The position numbers and the translations under genes were made by a program. Of a stretch of 64,000 bases of DNA, positions 38,819 through 48,033 are shown piece after piece. How positions within the stretch are numbered: position 1 is the first letter of the stretch; each line of letters opens with the position of its first letter. The stretch spans positions 21,820-85,819 of the forward strand of contig CAIWTU010000090.1 of assembly GCA_903915655.1 (NCBI GenBank), in the 5' to 3' direction. Under the pieces are notes generated by a model that searched no databases, was not told the DNA's origin, and saw nothing but the letters and a program-made list of their open reading frames with translations. Source of the stretch: an uncultured Geobacter sp. Lineage in GTDB: Bacteria; Desulfobacterota; Desulfuromonadia; Geobacterales; Geobacteraceae.

Positions 38819-41153
38819 GACCTTGAAGACCCTCGAGTTCGACAGGATAGTTGGAACCATTGCCAGATTTGCCAGCAGCGAAACAACGAGACAGGATCTC
38901 CTGAAAATAGTCCCTTTCAAAGGGCGGGAGGAGATAGAAAAGCGCTTTGGCCAGGTTGAGGAGATCCGCGGGCTGGGGCGGATGGGGGTCTCACTCGGGT
39001 TCTCCGGTTTTCATGACATTCTGCCGTTTCTGGAGAAGGTCCGCCCCTCAGGGGCACTCCTCGATCCGCGTGATCTGGCGCTCTTCATCCCCCTCCTCCA
39101 TCTCCTCTCCGCCATCTCCACCCGACTCGCTTTTCGCACCGACATCCCGCTGCTCAGGGCACTGACGGCACGGATGACGGGGTTCCCGGATATCCTGGAG
39201 CCACTGGAGCAGTCGCTTGACAGCGAAGGAAATATACTGGACAACGCCTCGCGACTCCTGTTTGAGCTTAGGACACGCAAGCGGAACCTGACGGCCAAGA
39301 TACGGAAAAGGCTGGAAGAGATCGTCAGGGACGACAGAATCGCCATTTTTCTCCAGGACGACTTCATAACCCAACGCGGGGGAAGGTGGGTAATTCCGGT
39401 ACGGATGGACGCCAAGGGGCAGGTGGCAGGGGTGGTGCACGATGTTTCTCATTCCGGGGAAACCGCATTCATGGAACCGTTGGAGATTATCGGCCTGGCC
39501 AATGAACTGGAAAATCTCGTTGCCGAGGAGAAGGTAGAGGAGATCCGTATCCTGCGGGAGATATGTTCCTGGATACGTGAAGATGCCGATGCGATCGAGG
39601 ACCAGTTCAACACCCTTGTCTACCTCGATCTGCTCAACTGCATAGCCCACTTTTCCGACACCATGGATGCCGAGGTCCCGCTCATCGGTGATTGCTCGGA
39701 AATCCGGCTGGTAAAGGCGCAGCATCCTATCCTTAAACTCCTTCAGCAGGAAGGGAGCGGTCGGGAGGTGGTACCCCTCGACCTCATGCTGGGAGGGGGC
39801 ACCACCGTAATGGTAATCACCGGACCCAATGCGGGGGGAAAGACCATCGCTCTCAAGACAGCGGGGTTGTTGCTCCTCATGGCACAGTCGGGGATACCGG
39901 TGCCGGCGGGAGCCTCATCTTCTTTCCCGATAGTCAGTAATCTGCTCGTAGATCTGGGGGACGAACAGTCCATCCAAAGCAGCATGTCCACCTTTTCCGC
40001 CCATATCTCGAATATATCCGGAATCCTGCAGCGAGCCGATGGCCGGACGATGGTCCTGATGGACGAACTGGGAACCGGAACAGAACCGGTCCAGGGGGCT
40101 GCTATTGCCTGCGCGGTCCTTCGGGAGCTGCAGGGGAAGGGTGCCATTGTCCTGGCTACCACCCATCTTACCGAAATTGCAGGCTTCGTGCACAAGACGG
40201 GAGGCATGATCAACGCAGCAATGGAATTTAATCAGAAAACCTACACCCCTCTGTACCGCCTTATGGAAGGGGAGTTGGGCCAGTCCCATTCACTGGAAAT
40301 AGCACGCAGGTACGGCCTCCCCGATAATGTCATCGATTTTGCCCGGGGTTTGCTTGGACGGATGGATACGGAGTTTCACACCCTTCTGGCAGAACTGAAG
40401 GAAAAGCGGCGGCATCAGGAAGAATTGCTCGCCGATCTAGCCAGGAGGGAGTCGAGTCTGGAAGAGAAAGAGAGGTTTATTGCGGAACGACTGGCTGCGG
40501 TTGAACAGCAAAAACGGGAAGCCCTGGAAAAGAGTTACCTGGAGACGCGCGAGATAATCGCTGCCGCCAGGCGGGAAACACGCACCATTCTGGAAGAGGC
40601 AAAACGGGAGAAAAACCGCATCCCCTTGAAAAAGCTCGAGGATGCGGAAAAAGCCGTGGAGGAAAAACTCCGGGAGTTCGACACCGAACCGCCATTGTCT
40701 ATCGATGAGGTACAGGAAGGTGACAGGGTCTTTGTCAGGGCGATCGGCTACGATGCGGTTGTATTGAAAATCGACAAGAGACAGCAACGATTACGGGTCC
40801 AGGCAGGCGCCATCGATATGGAAGTTCCGATCAGCGACCTCTCCAGGGAAAAGGGGAAGAGAGCCGGACCGGCAAAAAAGGTACGGCGGACGGCGCTGGT
40901 AGAAGAGCCGGTTCCCGTGGAACTGAAACTGCTCGGACTACGAGTGGACGATGCCTTGACCCGGCTGGAAAAATTCCTCAACAGTGCCACCCTGGATGGA
41001 CGAAAGGAAGTTCGGATCATTCACGGCATCGGTACCGGGGCACTCCTCGCCGCAGTGCGCGAATACCTTGACGGCCATCCTCTGGCGAGTGATTTTCGGG
41101 CCGGCGAACAGTATGAAGGGGGGAACGGGGCGACCATTGTCACCTTGAGGTAA
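38805..41153 (+). CDS. mutS2: MutS2 ATPase/endonuclease with Smr domain
   Basis: MutS2 (782 aa) has the MutS core and clamp without the mismatch-reading domains. Walker A GPNAGGKT is at 340-347, Walker B TMVLMDELGTGTEP follows, then a long coiled coil (500-630), a KOW-like linker (DRVFVRAIGYDAVVLKI) and a C-terminal Smr domain with IIHGIGTGALLAAVREYL. It was first seen as a suppressor of recombination; work in Bacillus shows that it can bind collided ribosomes. The start overlaps the GGQ gene by 14 bases, so the two should be translationally coupled. Confidence 0.95.
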   Translation: MTKNETLKTLEFDRIVGTIARFASSETTRQDLLKIVPFKGREEIEKRFGQVEEIRGLGRMGVSLGFSGFHDILPFLEKVRPSGALLDPRDLALFIPLLHLLSAISTRLAFRTDIPLLRALTARMTGFPDILEPLEQSLDSEGNILDNASRLLFELRTRKRNLTAKIRKRLEEIVRDDRIAIFLQDDFITQRGGRWVIPVRMDAKGQVAGVVHDVSHSGETAFMEPLEIIGLANELENLVAEEKVEEIRILREICSWIREDADAIEDQFNTLVYLDLLNCIAHFSDTMDAEVPLIGDCSEIRLVKAQHPILKLLQQEGSGREVVPLDLMLGGGTTVMVITGPNAGGKTIALKTAGLLLLMAQSGIPVPAGASSSFPIVSNLLVDLGDEQSIQSSMSTFSAHISNISGILQRADGRTMVLMDELGTGTEPVQGAAIACAVLRELQGKGAIVLATTHLTEIAGFVHKTGGMINAAMEFNQKTYTPLYRLMEGELGQSHSLEIARRYGLPDNVIDFARGLLGRMDTEFHTLLAELKEKRRHQEELLADLARRESSLEEKERFIAERLAAVEQQKREALEKSYLETREIIAAARRETRTILEEAKREKNRIPLKKLEDAEKAVEEKLREFDTEPPLSIDEVQEGDRVFVRAIGYDAVVLKIDKRQQRLRVQAGAIDMEVPISDLSREKGKRAGPAKKVRRTALVEEPVPVELKLLGLRVDDALTRLEKFLNSATLDGRKEVRIIHGIGTGALLAAVREYLDGHPLASDFRAGEQYEGGNGATIVTLR

Positions 41154-41239
41154 AGAATGCCAGCTTTTTATCGCCGATACAGTTCACTTAAGCCGTTCCT
41201 GATGAGCCTGTTGAAGCATGAACGGCAGATGGCGAACGG

Positions 41240-42445
41240 TTACACCTTCAGTGAACGGTACCGTTTATTAACTTCCACGATCTCCATGTAAATTCCCTCC
41301 AGAGCTTTTCCCCTGGCCTGCCAGGAATGATTCCTGGCAACCCGCTCCAGACCCATTTGGGCCAACTCCAGGCGTCCCTGGGTATTCATGATAAGAGCCT
41401 CCAGCTTGGCAGCAAAATCTCCGGCATCCGCATACTTCGCGTAGACCCCGGCGCTGCCAAGTATTTCGCGGTTTATCGGGGTATCGAAGGTCACCGTCGG
41501 GAGGCCGCATGCCATGTAATTGAAGAGCTTGCCATTTGCCTCGGAAAGGGAAATTTTCGGCGAGAGTGCAACGTCACCGGCGGAGAGATAGAAGGCTGCC
41601 ATGGAATAGTCGATCCTGCCGGTAAAGGTAACGCGGTCGCTCAGGCCCGCTTCATCCGTCATTCGCCGATATTTTTCATCAGGAAAGCCCATAATGAGAA
41701 AGTGGATCGCCAGCCCTTTCTCTTTCAGCAATCTGATTACCTCGAGAAGGATATCAAGCCCCTGGTACCGGTTCAATACGCCGAGAAATAGTGCAACCGG
41801 TTCATCCGGAGGGAGGTTTAGTACCCTGCGGGCCTCATCACCGGGGTATGGCCTGAAATCAATGTTGTCGACACCGTCCATGAGACAACGGACCTGTACT
41901 GCGCCAATATCCCGGTTTTCCTGAAGTTCCGTTCTGCTCTGACCTGAACTGGTAATAATGAAGTCGGCATTGCGATTGATGAATTTCTCCAATCCTTTAA
42001 ATACCAGAAAAAGCAGAGACCCCCTGCTGATAAAGCCGTGGTCCGTGAGCTCCGATATCAGGCTCCCCTGAAAATCGAACAGGAGCGGTATCTTGAGGAT
42101 TTTTTTCAGGAAAATGCCGAGAAAGGCCCCTTCGTGAAGATGGGCATGGAGGAGATCGGGCCTGAATGACTTTGCAACCTTGAGAGCCTTGAAGAATAGG
42201 AGGATATCCAGGTAAGGCTTGTGCCAGGAGGGACCGGCGGAGAGTTTTTTGTACCAGGGGACCGCCGGGATTCGGCAGACAGGGATATCCCCCATATCTC
42301 GGCCCAGATGGTAGGTGACGATACGGACATCATGTCCAAGATTAGTGAGGGCACGGGCTTCCTCATAGATGCGGACATGACAGCCCCGGTCGGCGAAATA
42401 GGGGGTAGGGGCAAGCATCAGCACTTTGAGGCAGTCGTCAGCCAA
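41240..42445 (-). CDS. Glycosyltransferase, GT4-like
   Basis: A 401-aa GT-B-fold retaining glycosyltransferase. The N-terminal acceptor domain starts VLMLAPTPYFADRGCHVRIYEEARAL, the C-terminal donor domain has ALFLGVLNRYQGLDILLEV and the EX7E-like region SPKISLSEANGKLFNYMACGLPTV. It probably adds sugars to an envelope glycan or lipid carrier; donor and acceptor are unknown. The start appears to be TTG (42445), overlapping the upstream GT2 gene by eight bases, so it is co-translated with it. Confidence 0.85.
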   Translation of the reverse strand: MADDCLKVLMLAPTPYFADRGCHVRIYEEARALTNLGHDVRIVTYHLGRDMGDIPVCRIPAVPWYKKLSAGPSWHKPYLDILLFFKALKVAKSFRPDLLHAHLHEGAFLGIFLKKILKIPLLFDFQGSLISELTDHGFISRGSLLFLVFKGLEKFINRNADFIITSSGQSRTELQENRDIGAVQVRCLMDGVDNIDFRPYPGDEARRVLNLPPDEPVALFLGVLNRYQGLDILLEVIRLLKEKGLAIHFLIMGFPDEKYRRMTDEAGLSDRVTFTGRIDYSMAAFYLSAGDVALSPKISLSEANGKLFNYMACGLPTVTFDTPINREILGSAGVYAKYADAGDFAAKLEALIMNTQGRLELAQMGLERVARNHSWQARGKALEGIYMEIVEVNKRYRSLKV

Positions 42446-43382
42446 GGTTGATCTTTTCCTTCACTACGTAGATCGGTTTCCCCTGCGCTTCATAATAGGT
42501 CCTGGCGTTCAGCTCGCCGAGAAGTCCCAGAACGATGAACTGCACCCCCATGAAGAGAAGAAAAGCGGTGAGGATAAAAAGGGGATTGCGGTTTATACTG
42601 GTATGTTCGAAGACTTTCATGTACAGCGTAGCTCCGCCACTCAGGAAAGAGGCAAACAGGGTATAGACCCCTAGCTTGCCGAACAGCTGGATCGGTTTTG
42701 TGGAATAGCTAAGGAGGAATTTAACGGTCATCAGGTCGAGGATGACGCGCATCGTGCGGGAAATGCCGTACTTGCTTTTCCCGTGCAGCCGCTTATGATG
42801 CCTGACAGGGATTTCAGTCACCTTGGCCCCTACCTGGGAAGCAAGCGCCGGAACAAAGCGGTGCATCTCGCCATACAGGTTGATCCCGTCGAGAACTTCC
42901 CGACGGTAGGCCTTGAGTGTGCAGCCGTAATCGTGAAGTTTAACACCGGTCATCCCGGAAATAAATAAATTGGCCAGCATTGAGGGAAGTGTCCGGTTGA
43001 GATAGGTATCGACACGGTCCTTGCGCCAGCCGGAAACCACGTCATATCCTTCGTCGATTTTTTCCAGGAGATGGGGAATATCAGCCGGATCATTCTGCAG
43101 ATCACCGTCCATCGGCACAACGATTCGGCCCGAAGCGGCGTCGAAACCAGCGACCATGGCAGCGGTCTGTCCAAAGTTGCGGCGGAGGCGAATGACCTTT
43201 ACCCGCTGGTCCGACTCCGCAACCTTCTTGAGCAAGGGAAAGGAGCCGTCTGTAGAGCCGTCATCGACCAGAATCAACTCATAGCTGAAGACGCTGCGGC
43301 TCAGCGTGGCCGTGACCCCCTCATGCAGCACGAGAAGATTTTCTGCCTCATTGTAAATGGGGACAACGATGCTTAAGTCCAA
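42438..43382 (-). CDS. Polyprenyl-phosphate glycosyltransferase, GT2 (DPM1/ArnC/GtrB-like)
   Basis: An inverting GT-A enzyme (about 315 aa) with a catalytic domain (SIVVPIYNEAENL; ILVDDGSTDGSF; PMDGDLQNDP; KRLHGKSKYG) followed by two C-terminal membrane helices, as in enzymes that load sugars onto undecaprenyl phosphate. The frame opens with TTG-TTC-TTG; AAAGGGG touches the first TTG (43388) and is six bases before the second (43382), which I prefer. It leads into the GT4 gene with an overlap. Confidence 0.87.
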   Translation of the reverse strand: MDLSIVVPIYNEAENLLVLHEGVTATLSRSVFSYELILVDDGSTDGSFPLLKKVAESDQRVKVIRLRRNFGQTAAMVAGFDAASGRIVVPMDGDLQNDPADIPHLLEKIDEGYDVVSGWRKDRVDTYLNRTLPSMLANLFISGMTGVKLHDYGCTLKAYRREVLDGINLYGEMHRFVPALASQVGAKVTEIPVRHHKRLHGKSKYGISRTMRVILDLMTVKFLLSYSTKPIQLFGKLGVYTLFASFLSGGATLYMKVFEHTSINRNPLFILTAFLLFMGVQFIVLGLLGELNARTYYEAQGKPIYVVKEKINLG

Positions 43383-43417
43383 GAACAACCCCTTTAAAAA
43401 CCTGATTTATGAGAGTT

Positions 43418-44386
43418 TCAACCAGCTTGTTTGCAGGCCAATTCTTTCACTCTCCGTAGCGTAACCGCGACATCACGTACCGCCCCCTTGGCGAACCGGC
43501 AGGAGATGAATCCCCAGAGCAGACCGGCGCCATAGGAGAGATGCTGAACAGGAAAGAGGCAGCAGAGAAGGGGGGCCAGTTGCAGTTTTCCAGCTCGGAC
43601 CGACTCGATGCAGGCGCTCACAAAAGCAGTACCTAGGTAGCATAAAAGCGGCAGATAGTAAACAGACTTGTCTGTAAAGGGGAGGATGCAGAGGTAGAGG
43701 AGGAAGGCAGCGGGAACAAAGTTCATCACTCCGCCGAAACCTCCAATCAGGGTTTGCCTGGCACGCCCGCGTCCGTAGCCGAAAATCTGCCGGACAAAAG
43801 CCCGCAAAGTCGGCCGTTGACTGCGATAGACGAGCAGATCAGGGTCGTGCAAAAGAGTCAACCCCCCTTTTTCAATCCTGACCAGCAATTCGTTTTCCTC
43901 GTTGGGGTAGAGCCGCTCATCAAAACCGCCGTAAGACTGGAATACCTCCCGGCGAATGCTGAGGTTGCAGAGGATCAGTTCATTGTCAGCAGTTTTCCGC
44001 ACTCTGCCGCTCTGCCGATAGCGGTTTCGGACCCCGCCGCTACCGAACAGGGACGCAAGTGCCAGGCCGAAGCCCTGCTGCAGGGGAGAATCAGTTGCCG
44101 GGGTGAGCGAGGGCCCCCCCACTGCAGCATTTGCCGGGTCGGTCAAATGTAAAACAGCCCGCTGCAAAAACTGCGGAGTTACCCTGGAGTCATCGTCCAG
44201 GAAAGAGATAATCTCGCCTTCGGCGGCCGCAGCAGCAGTATTGCGCTGACGACTCGGACAGTTCCCCTCTGCAACTATTATCTCTACGGAAGCGGAAGGA
44301 TAATCAAGCCGGCGAAGAGCTTCCAACGCCCGGACTTCACCACCGGGTTTCACCGGTATTATTATTGAAACCGTTTTCGTTTTCAT
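43418..44386 (-). CDS. Glycosyltransferase family 2 with C-terminal membrane segments
   Basis: A 322-aa GT2 protein. The GT-A domain has SIIIPVKPGG, the DxD-type FLDDDSRV, and GFDERLYPNEENELLVRI; three hydrophobic segments follow (FVPAAFLLYLCILPF; YYLPLLCYLGTAFVSACI; LSYGAGLLWGFISC). Such enzymes work at the membrane on lipid-linked sugars or exopolysaccharide. It starts the three-gene glycosyltransferase run with its ATG at 44386. The substrate is unknown. Confidence 0.85.
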   Translation of the reverse strand: MKTKTVSIIIPVKPGGEVRALEALRRLDYPSASVEIIVAEGNCPSRQRNTAAAAAEGEIISFLDDDSRVTPQFLQRAVLHLTDPANAAVGGPSLTPATDSPLQQGFGLALASLFGSGGVRNRYRQSGRVRKTADNELILCNLSIRREVFQSYGGFDERLYPNEENELLVRIEKGGLTLLHDPDLLVYRSQRPTLRAFVRQIFGYGRGRARQTLIGGFGGVMNFVPAAFLLYLCILPFTDKSVYYLPLLCYLGTAFVSACIESVRAGKLQLAPLLCCLFPVQHLSYGAGLLWGFISCRFAKGAVRDVAVTLRRVKELACKQAG

Positions 44387-44423
44387 CTATCTGTCATACC
44401 CCGGTATTCGGACCTGAACCAAC

Positions 44424-44446
44424 AAAAAACCGGGTAGTCCCGGTTT
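44424..44446 (-). terminator. Rho-independent terminator after ccsB
   Basis: On the minus strand AAACCGGG-ACTA-CCCGGTTT, an 8-bp perfect stem with a 4-base loop, runs into a T-run (44429-44424). It ends the resB-ccsB transcript about 45 bases after the ccsB stop. Confidence 0.85.
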
Positions 44447-44492
44447 GCAGAAGCTGAGAAAATTTCCCCTAGAGACAGCCAGAACCACCCCC

Positions 44493-45344
44493 TTATCCGC
44501 CGCCATAGCTATGTAGTCCGGATAAGAGCAGATTTACCCCGAGATAGCAGAAAATAGTGGCGATAAAGCCTAATATCGAGAGGAGAGCTGCCCGTTTGCC
44601 GACCCAGCCCCTGGTAATACGGGCATGAAGAAATGCCGCGTAAATGAACCAGACGATGAGCGACCAGGTCTCCTTGGGGTCCCAGCTCCAGTAAGATCCC
44701 CAGGCGTAATTGGCCCAGGCGGCGCCGGTTATGATCCCCAGGGTCAACAGGGGGAACCCGACCATGATGGCTTTGTAATTCAGATCATCAAGAATTATTG
44801 CAGAGGGGAAACGGGCAACGACGCTTCCTGCGGAAACATTGCCCAGAGCTCTTTCATGGTGCACCTTGATGAGATACATGATCGAGACGCCGCAAGCCAC
44901 CGCAAATGCGGCATAGCCGAGAAAGCAGGTGACAACGTGATACAGGAGCCAGTTGCTCTGCAACGCCGGCACCAGGGGGTCTATCCCGCTGTTGAGACCC
45001 AATTGCGCCCAAGCCATTCCAGACAGGGCAAACGGAACAACAAATGCTCCTATTTCGCGGAACTTGTACCTGAAATCGATCAAAGCGAAGATAAGGATGA
45101 TTGTCCAGGAAAAGAATACAACCGATTCGTACAGATTCGACAGGGGGGCGTGGCCGATTCCGAGTAGATAGGACTCCTTCCAGCGGAGTCCAATTGCAAC
45201 AGTCTGCAAGATGAAGCCGAAATAAACGATAATGCTGCCGGCATAACCAATCGTCCTGTTCCTGCTTCCCAAAAAAAGAAAGAATAAGAGCATCGAAACA
45301 AGATACGACAAGGTTGTTGCGTTGAATAAAAAGGAACTGGACAT
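44493..45344 (-). CDS. ccsB: Cytochrome c biogenesis protein CcsB/CcsA (heme handling)
   Basis: A 283-aa polytopic membrane protein of the System II heme lyase. The tryptophan-rich WWD-type motif is AWGSYWSWDPKETWSLIVW, and conserved histidines flank it (YHVVTCFLGY; FLHARITRGW). It works with ResB to bring heme to apocytochromes on the outer face of the cytoplasmic membrane. GGAGG precedes the ATG and resB lies just upstream. Confidence 0.92.
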   Translation of the reverse strand: MSSSFLFNATTLSYLVSMLLFFLFLGSRNRTIGYAGSIIVYFGFILQTVAIGLRWKESYLLGIGHAPLSNLYESVVFFSWTIILIFALIDFRYKFREIGAFVVPFALSGMAWAQLGLNSGIDPLVPALQSNWLLYHVVTCFLGYAAFAVACGVSIMYLIKVHHERALGNVSAGSVVARFPSAIILDDLNYKAIMVGFPLLTLGIITGAAWANYAWGSYWSWDPKETWSLIVWFIYAAFLHARITRGWVGKRAALLSILGFIATIFCYLGVNLLLSGLHSYGGG

Positions 45345-45427
45345 CTTATATCCTCCAAGGCATCACTGCATTTAATTGCAAGCCTGTGACGGTACAGCAG
45401 GCAACGGGTTAGACGTCTGAATCGATT

Positions 45428-46816
45428 TCATTCTTTTCCGAGCTTCTCCAGCATCCGGTAGAAGAAGATCCGGAATGCAGCCTGATTTTTGTTGGCAGTT
45501 CCACCGATAGTTACCCGCCCGCTTTCAACCCGTATCCAGACCCGACGATGAGAGAGGAAGAATGCCATGCAGATTCCGATTATCATCAGGGCGCAGCCGA
45601 CCCAGACAACCCAGACGCCGGGATCTTTTGCAACCTGCAGCCCGGTTCGCCATTTCTGATCCAGCCCCTTATAGGCGAAAATGAGGTCGCCACCACGTTC
45701 GGAGTCAAAGTCAGGATAGTTCTGCAGGAGTATGATTTGTTGCTGCGCACCGGTTTTCGGGGTCAGTGCCAGCTTGACTGCCGGACCGGATGCCTGGGGG
45801 ATAATAGATTTTATTTCTTCAGTATATCCAAGGACCTGCAGAAGAGTACCGTTCGGAAGCGCGACCCGCTCACCCTGGCGAAGAGATAATTTCGCCGGAG
45901 CAGAGCCTTTTCTGTTTCGGACCGTCAGATGAAAGAGCGGTTCCCCCGCGGGACTGTAGCTTGACTGATAAAAAGTAATTCCCTTGTAACTTAGCGGATC
46001 ATTCACGATTACCGGCCGTTTATCAATTACGGTCTTCCCGTTATCGATTACAGTGAGAATGCTTTTGAATTCTTTCGGAGAACCATTGTCATAGTAGGAA
46101 ACGGTAAACTTTTCGCAGCGGACGGTAAAACCGAGGTCGATGGTTCGCCTGGCAAGCTGTTCGGGGGTTTCCATATCCGGGTCATGAGCAGCAGACTTGT
46201 AGACCGCTGAAACGCCGGTCCCCTCCTCGATGCTTACAAAGGCTTTATAACCGAGGTACGAACCGGTCATTGCCCCGATAAAGATAACGATAATGCTGAA
46301 ATGAAGTAGATATACACCAAAACGGCTGTAAAGGTTTTTCTGGGCAAAGAGGTGATATACCCCCTTATCCTCGGTTATCAGGGGTTCAGCAAATTCCTTT
46401 CGGAGAAATGTCGCCATTTTATCCCTGAGCGAAGCAGCGTTGCCCGACAGCTTGCGGTGCTCGACAAGGGAGAGGGATTTCTCCACCCCTTCGTCCAGTG
46501 TCAGGGTGGGGACTGAACGAATCTTCAGATCCCTGGGTAATCTCTTGACCGAGCAGGCAACCAGGTTAACCGTAAGGAGATATAGGAGGAGGATAAACCA
46601 CCAGGAATGGTACATGTCGAAAAAATTCAGGGCATCGAACAGGCGTACGGTTGAAGCACTGTATTCTTTCAGGTATTGCTCAGGGGAAGCATTCTGCTGA
46701 ATAACCGTGCCGATAATCGACGCTGCAGCCAGAGCGATAAGCAGAGATATGGTGAGCTTCAGTGAACAAAAAAAACTCCATACGGAACTGGCGAAACTAT
46801 CTTTGGTCGTTGTCAA
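45428..46816 (-). CDS. resB: Cytochrome c biogenesis protein ResB
   Basis: ResB (462 aa) is the CcsB1-type partner of the System II cytochrome c synthetase. It has three N-terminal membrane helices (LTISLLIALAAASIIGTVI; WWFILLLYLLTVNLVA; VYLLHFSIIVIFIGAMTG), a large periplasmic domain and a fourth helix near the C terminus (PGVWVVWVGCALMIIGICMAFF). The start is TTG (46816) with GGGAG about seven bases upstream. It forms an operon with ccsB. Confidence 0.92.
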   Translation of the reverse strand: MTTTKDSFASSVWSFFCSLKLTISLLIALAAASIIGTVIQQNASPEQYLKEYSASTVRLFDALNFFDMYHSWWFILLLYLLTVNLVACSVKRLPRDLKIRSVPTLTLDEGVEKSLSLVEHRKLSGNAASLRDKMATFLRKEFAEPLITEDKGVYHLFAQKNLYSRFGVYLLHFSIIVIFIGAMTGSYLGYKAFVSIEEGTGVSAVYKSAAHDPDMETPEQLARRTIDLGFTVRCEKFTVSYYDNGSPKEFKSILTVIDNGKTVIDKRPVIVNDPLSYKGITFYQSSYSPAGEPLFHLTVRNRKGSAPAKLSLRQGERVALPNGTLLQVLGYTEEIKSIIPQASGPAVKLALTPKTGAQQQIILLQNYPDFDSERGGDLIFAYKGLDQKWRTGLQVAKDPGVWVVWVGCALMIIGICMAFFLSHRRVWIRVESGRVTIGGTANKNQAAFRIFFYRMLEKLGKE

Positions 46817-46943
46817 GAGGGGTCTCCCGGTGATTCATGGTTCTCTTTTCGGTGATACATCCATTGGGCTGAATGGAATAGAGGTCAAGCACGAAAATCC
46901 GGTTCATTCCCATGAATTTCATGCAGTTAAAACCAAGCGAAGG

Positions 46944-47069
46944 GAGCCTCTTGCTAAATATCGGAATAATTGTCATTCCAGCAGGCTTCCAGCCGGAATC
47001 CAGAGTTTAACCGGCTGAAAAGAGTGGATCCCCGATAAAGGCATTCGGGGATGACAACGATTTTACAAG
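46944..47069. repeat. MITE-like repeat, copy B
   Basis: The copy starts GAGCCTCTTGCTAAATATCG and ends ATGACAACGATTTTACAAG, and aligns along its whole length with copy A at 38100-38229. Inner hairpins are CAGCCGG/CCGGCTG and ATCCCCGA/TCGGGGAT. It lies between resB and the cytochrome gene. Confidence 0.75.
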
Positions 47070-47092
47070 TTCCAGAAGGAGGAGAAGGCCAG

Positions 47093-47387
47093 TTACTTTT
47101 TCTTGTGGCAGGCCTCACAGGATAAAGGCCCCTTCCCGGCACTCTTTGCCTTGTGGCAATCGCGACACAACTTGTGAGCTACATCCTTGTCAAAACCTTC
47201 GATTTTGCCGGGCTTTTTTGTGTGGCAGGACTTTACAGTCCCCTTTCAGAAGTTCCTGATGCGCTTTGTGATTGAATCGCACCTCACCCTTTCTTGCTGG
47301 AAAGATAATGAGATCACCAGCCAGTGCTGTTCCGGCAGAGAAGATAAGAAATGCAGCTGCTGCAATAAACTTTTTCAACTGTTTCAC
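47093..47387 (-). pseudogene. Triheme cytochrome c7 (PpcA family), frameshifted
   Basis: A signal peptide (KFIAAAAFLIFSAGTALA) and GEVRFNHKAHQELLKGDCK open a PpcA-type periplasmic triheme cytochrome that carries electrons from the inner membrane to outer-membrane conduits. After DCK the frame is wrong; with one A removed from the AAA at 47234-47232 the reading continues SCHTKKPGKIEGF, then CRDCH and CEACHKKK to a TAA at 47095-47093. That gives three CXXCH hemes and normal length. As written, the product stops near 47190 with one incomplete heme site. The rest is undamaged, so this is either a very recent mutation or a base-call error. Confidence 0.88.
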
Positions 47388-47420
47388 CTTCTTCTGCAGG
47401 GATCAATAAAGGTTACGTAC

Positions 47421-47448
47421 ATACTATATGTCGCGCAATTTATGTCAA
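47421..47448 (-). promoter_or_regulatory. Candidate promoter of the triheme cytochrome gene
   Basis: TTGACA (47448-47443) and TAGTAT (47426-47421) on the minus strand are 16 bases apart, about 35 bases before the start codon. The -35 is perfect and the -10 matches at four of six positions. Confidence 0.45.
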
Positions 47449-47497
47449 CTATGCAAATCGTGGGGAAGTACAAAAATACATTTTTTCAGGATCCGTA

Positions 47498-48010
47498 TCA
47501 TGTCGTCTGCTTCCGCGTCTGCTGCAAGGCGGAATCCTTTGTTTCAACTTCCTGCGCGATCTTTGCCCGATATCTGACAAGTTGTCCAGTCAGGGCGGCA
47601 TCTGTCAGTGCCAGCATCTGCACAGCAAAGAGCCCTCCGTTTTTGGCGCCTGCCTTGCCGATGGCCATGGTTGCCACCGGAATGCCCCCCGGCATCTGCA
47701 CGGTGGAATAGAGAGCATCAATTCCGTTCAATGCCCCGCCGCCTATCGGAACCCCGATAACCGGCAGAATTGTTTCCGCAGCAATGACACCGGCCAGATG
47801 GGCCGCCATTCCGGCGCCGGCTATGATGACCTTGATACCTCGCCCGGCCGCTTCGGCTGCCAGAGTTGCAGTCTTGTGGGGACAGCGGTGAGCCGATGAA
47901 ATGCGGATCTCGTAGGAGACCCCGAATTCCTTGAGCACCCTCGCGGCCTCTTCCATTACCGGTAGATCCGATTCACTTCCCATTACTATCAATACCTCTT
48001 GTTTATCCAT
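47498..48010 (-). CDS. purE: N5-carboxyaminoimidazole ribonucleotide mutase
   Basis: Class I PurE (170 aa) moves the carboxyl group of N5-CAIR to give CAIR in purine synthesis. The conserved GSESDLPVMEEAA, SAHRCPHKT and AGAGMAAHLAGVIAA motifs are present, including the active-site histidine in SAHR. No purK is nearby. It is the last gene of purH-purD-purE. Confidence 0.95.
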   Translation of the reverse strand: MDKQEVLIVMGSESDLPVMEEAARVLKEFGVSYEIRISSAHRCPHKTATLAAEAAGRGIKVIIAGAGMAAHLAGVIAAETILPVIGVPIGGGALNGIDALYSTVQMPGGIPVATMAIGKAGAKNGGLFAVQMLALTDAALTGQLVRYRAKIAQEVETKDSALQQTRKQTT

Positions 48011-48033
48011 TTCAACTCCATCTGTTTATTCGA

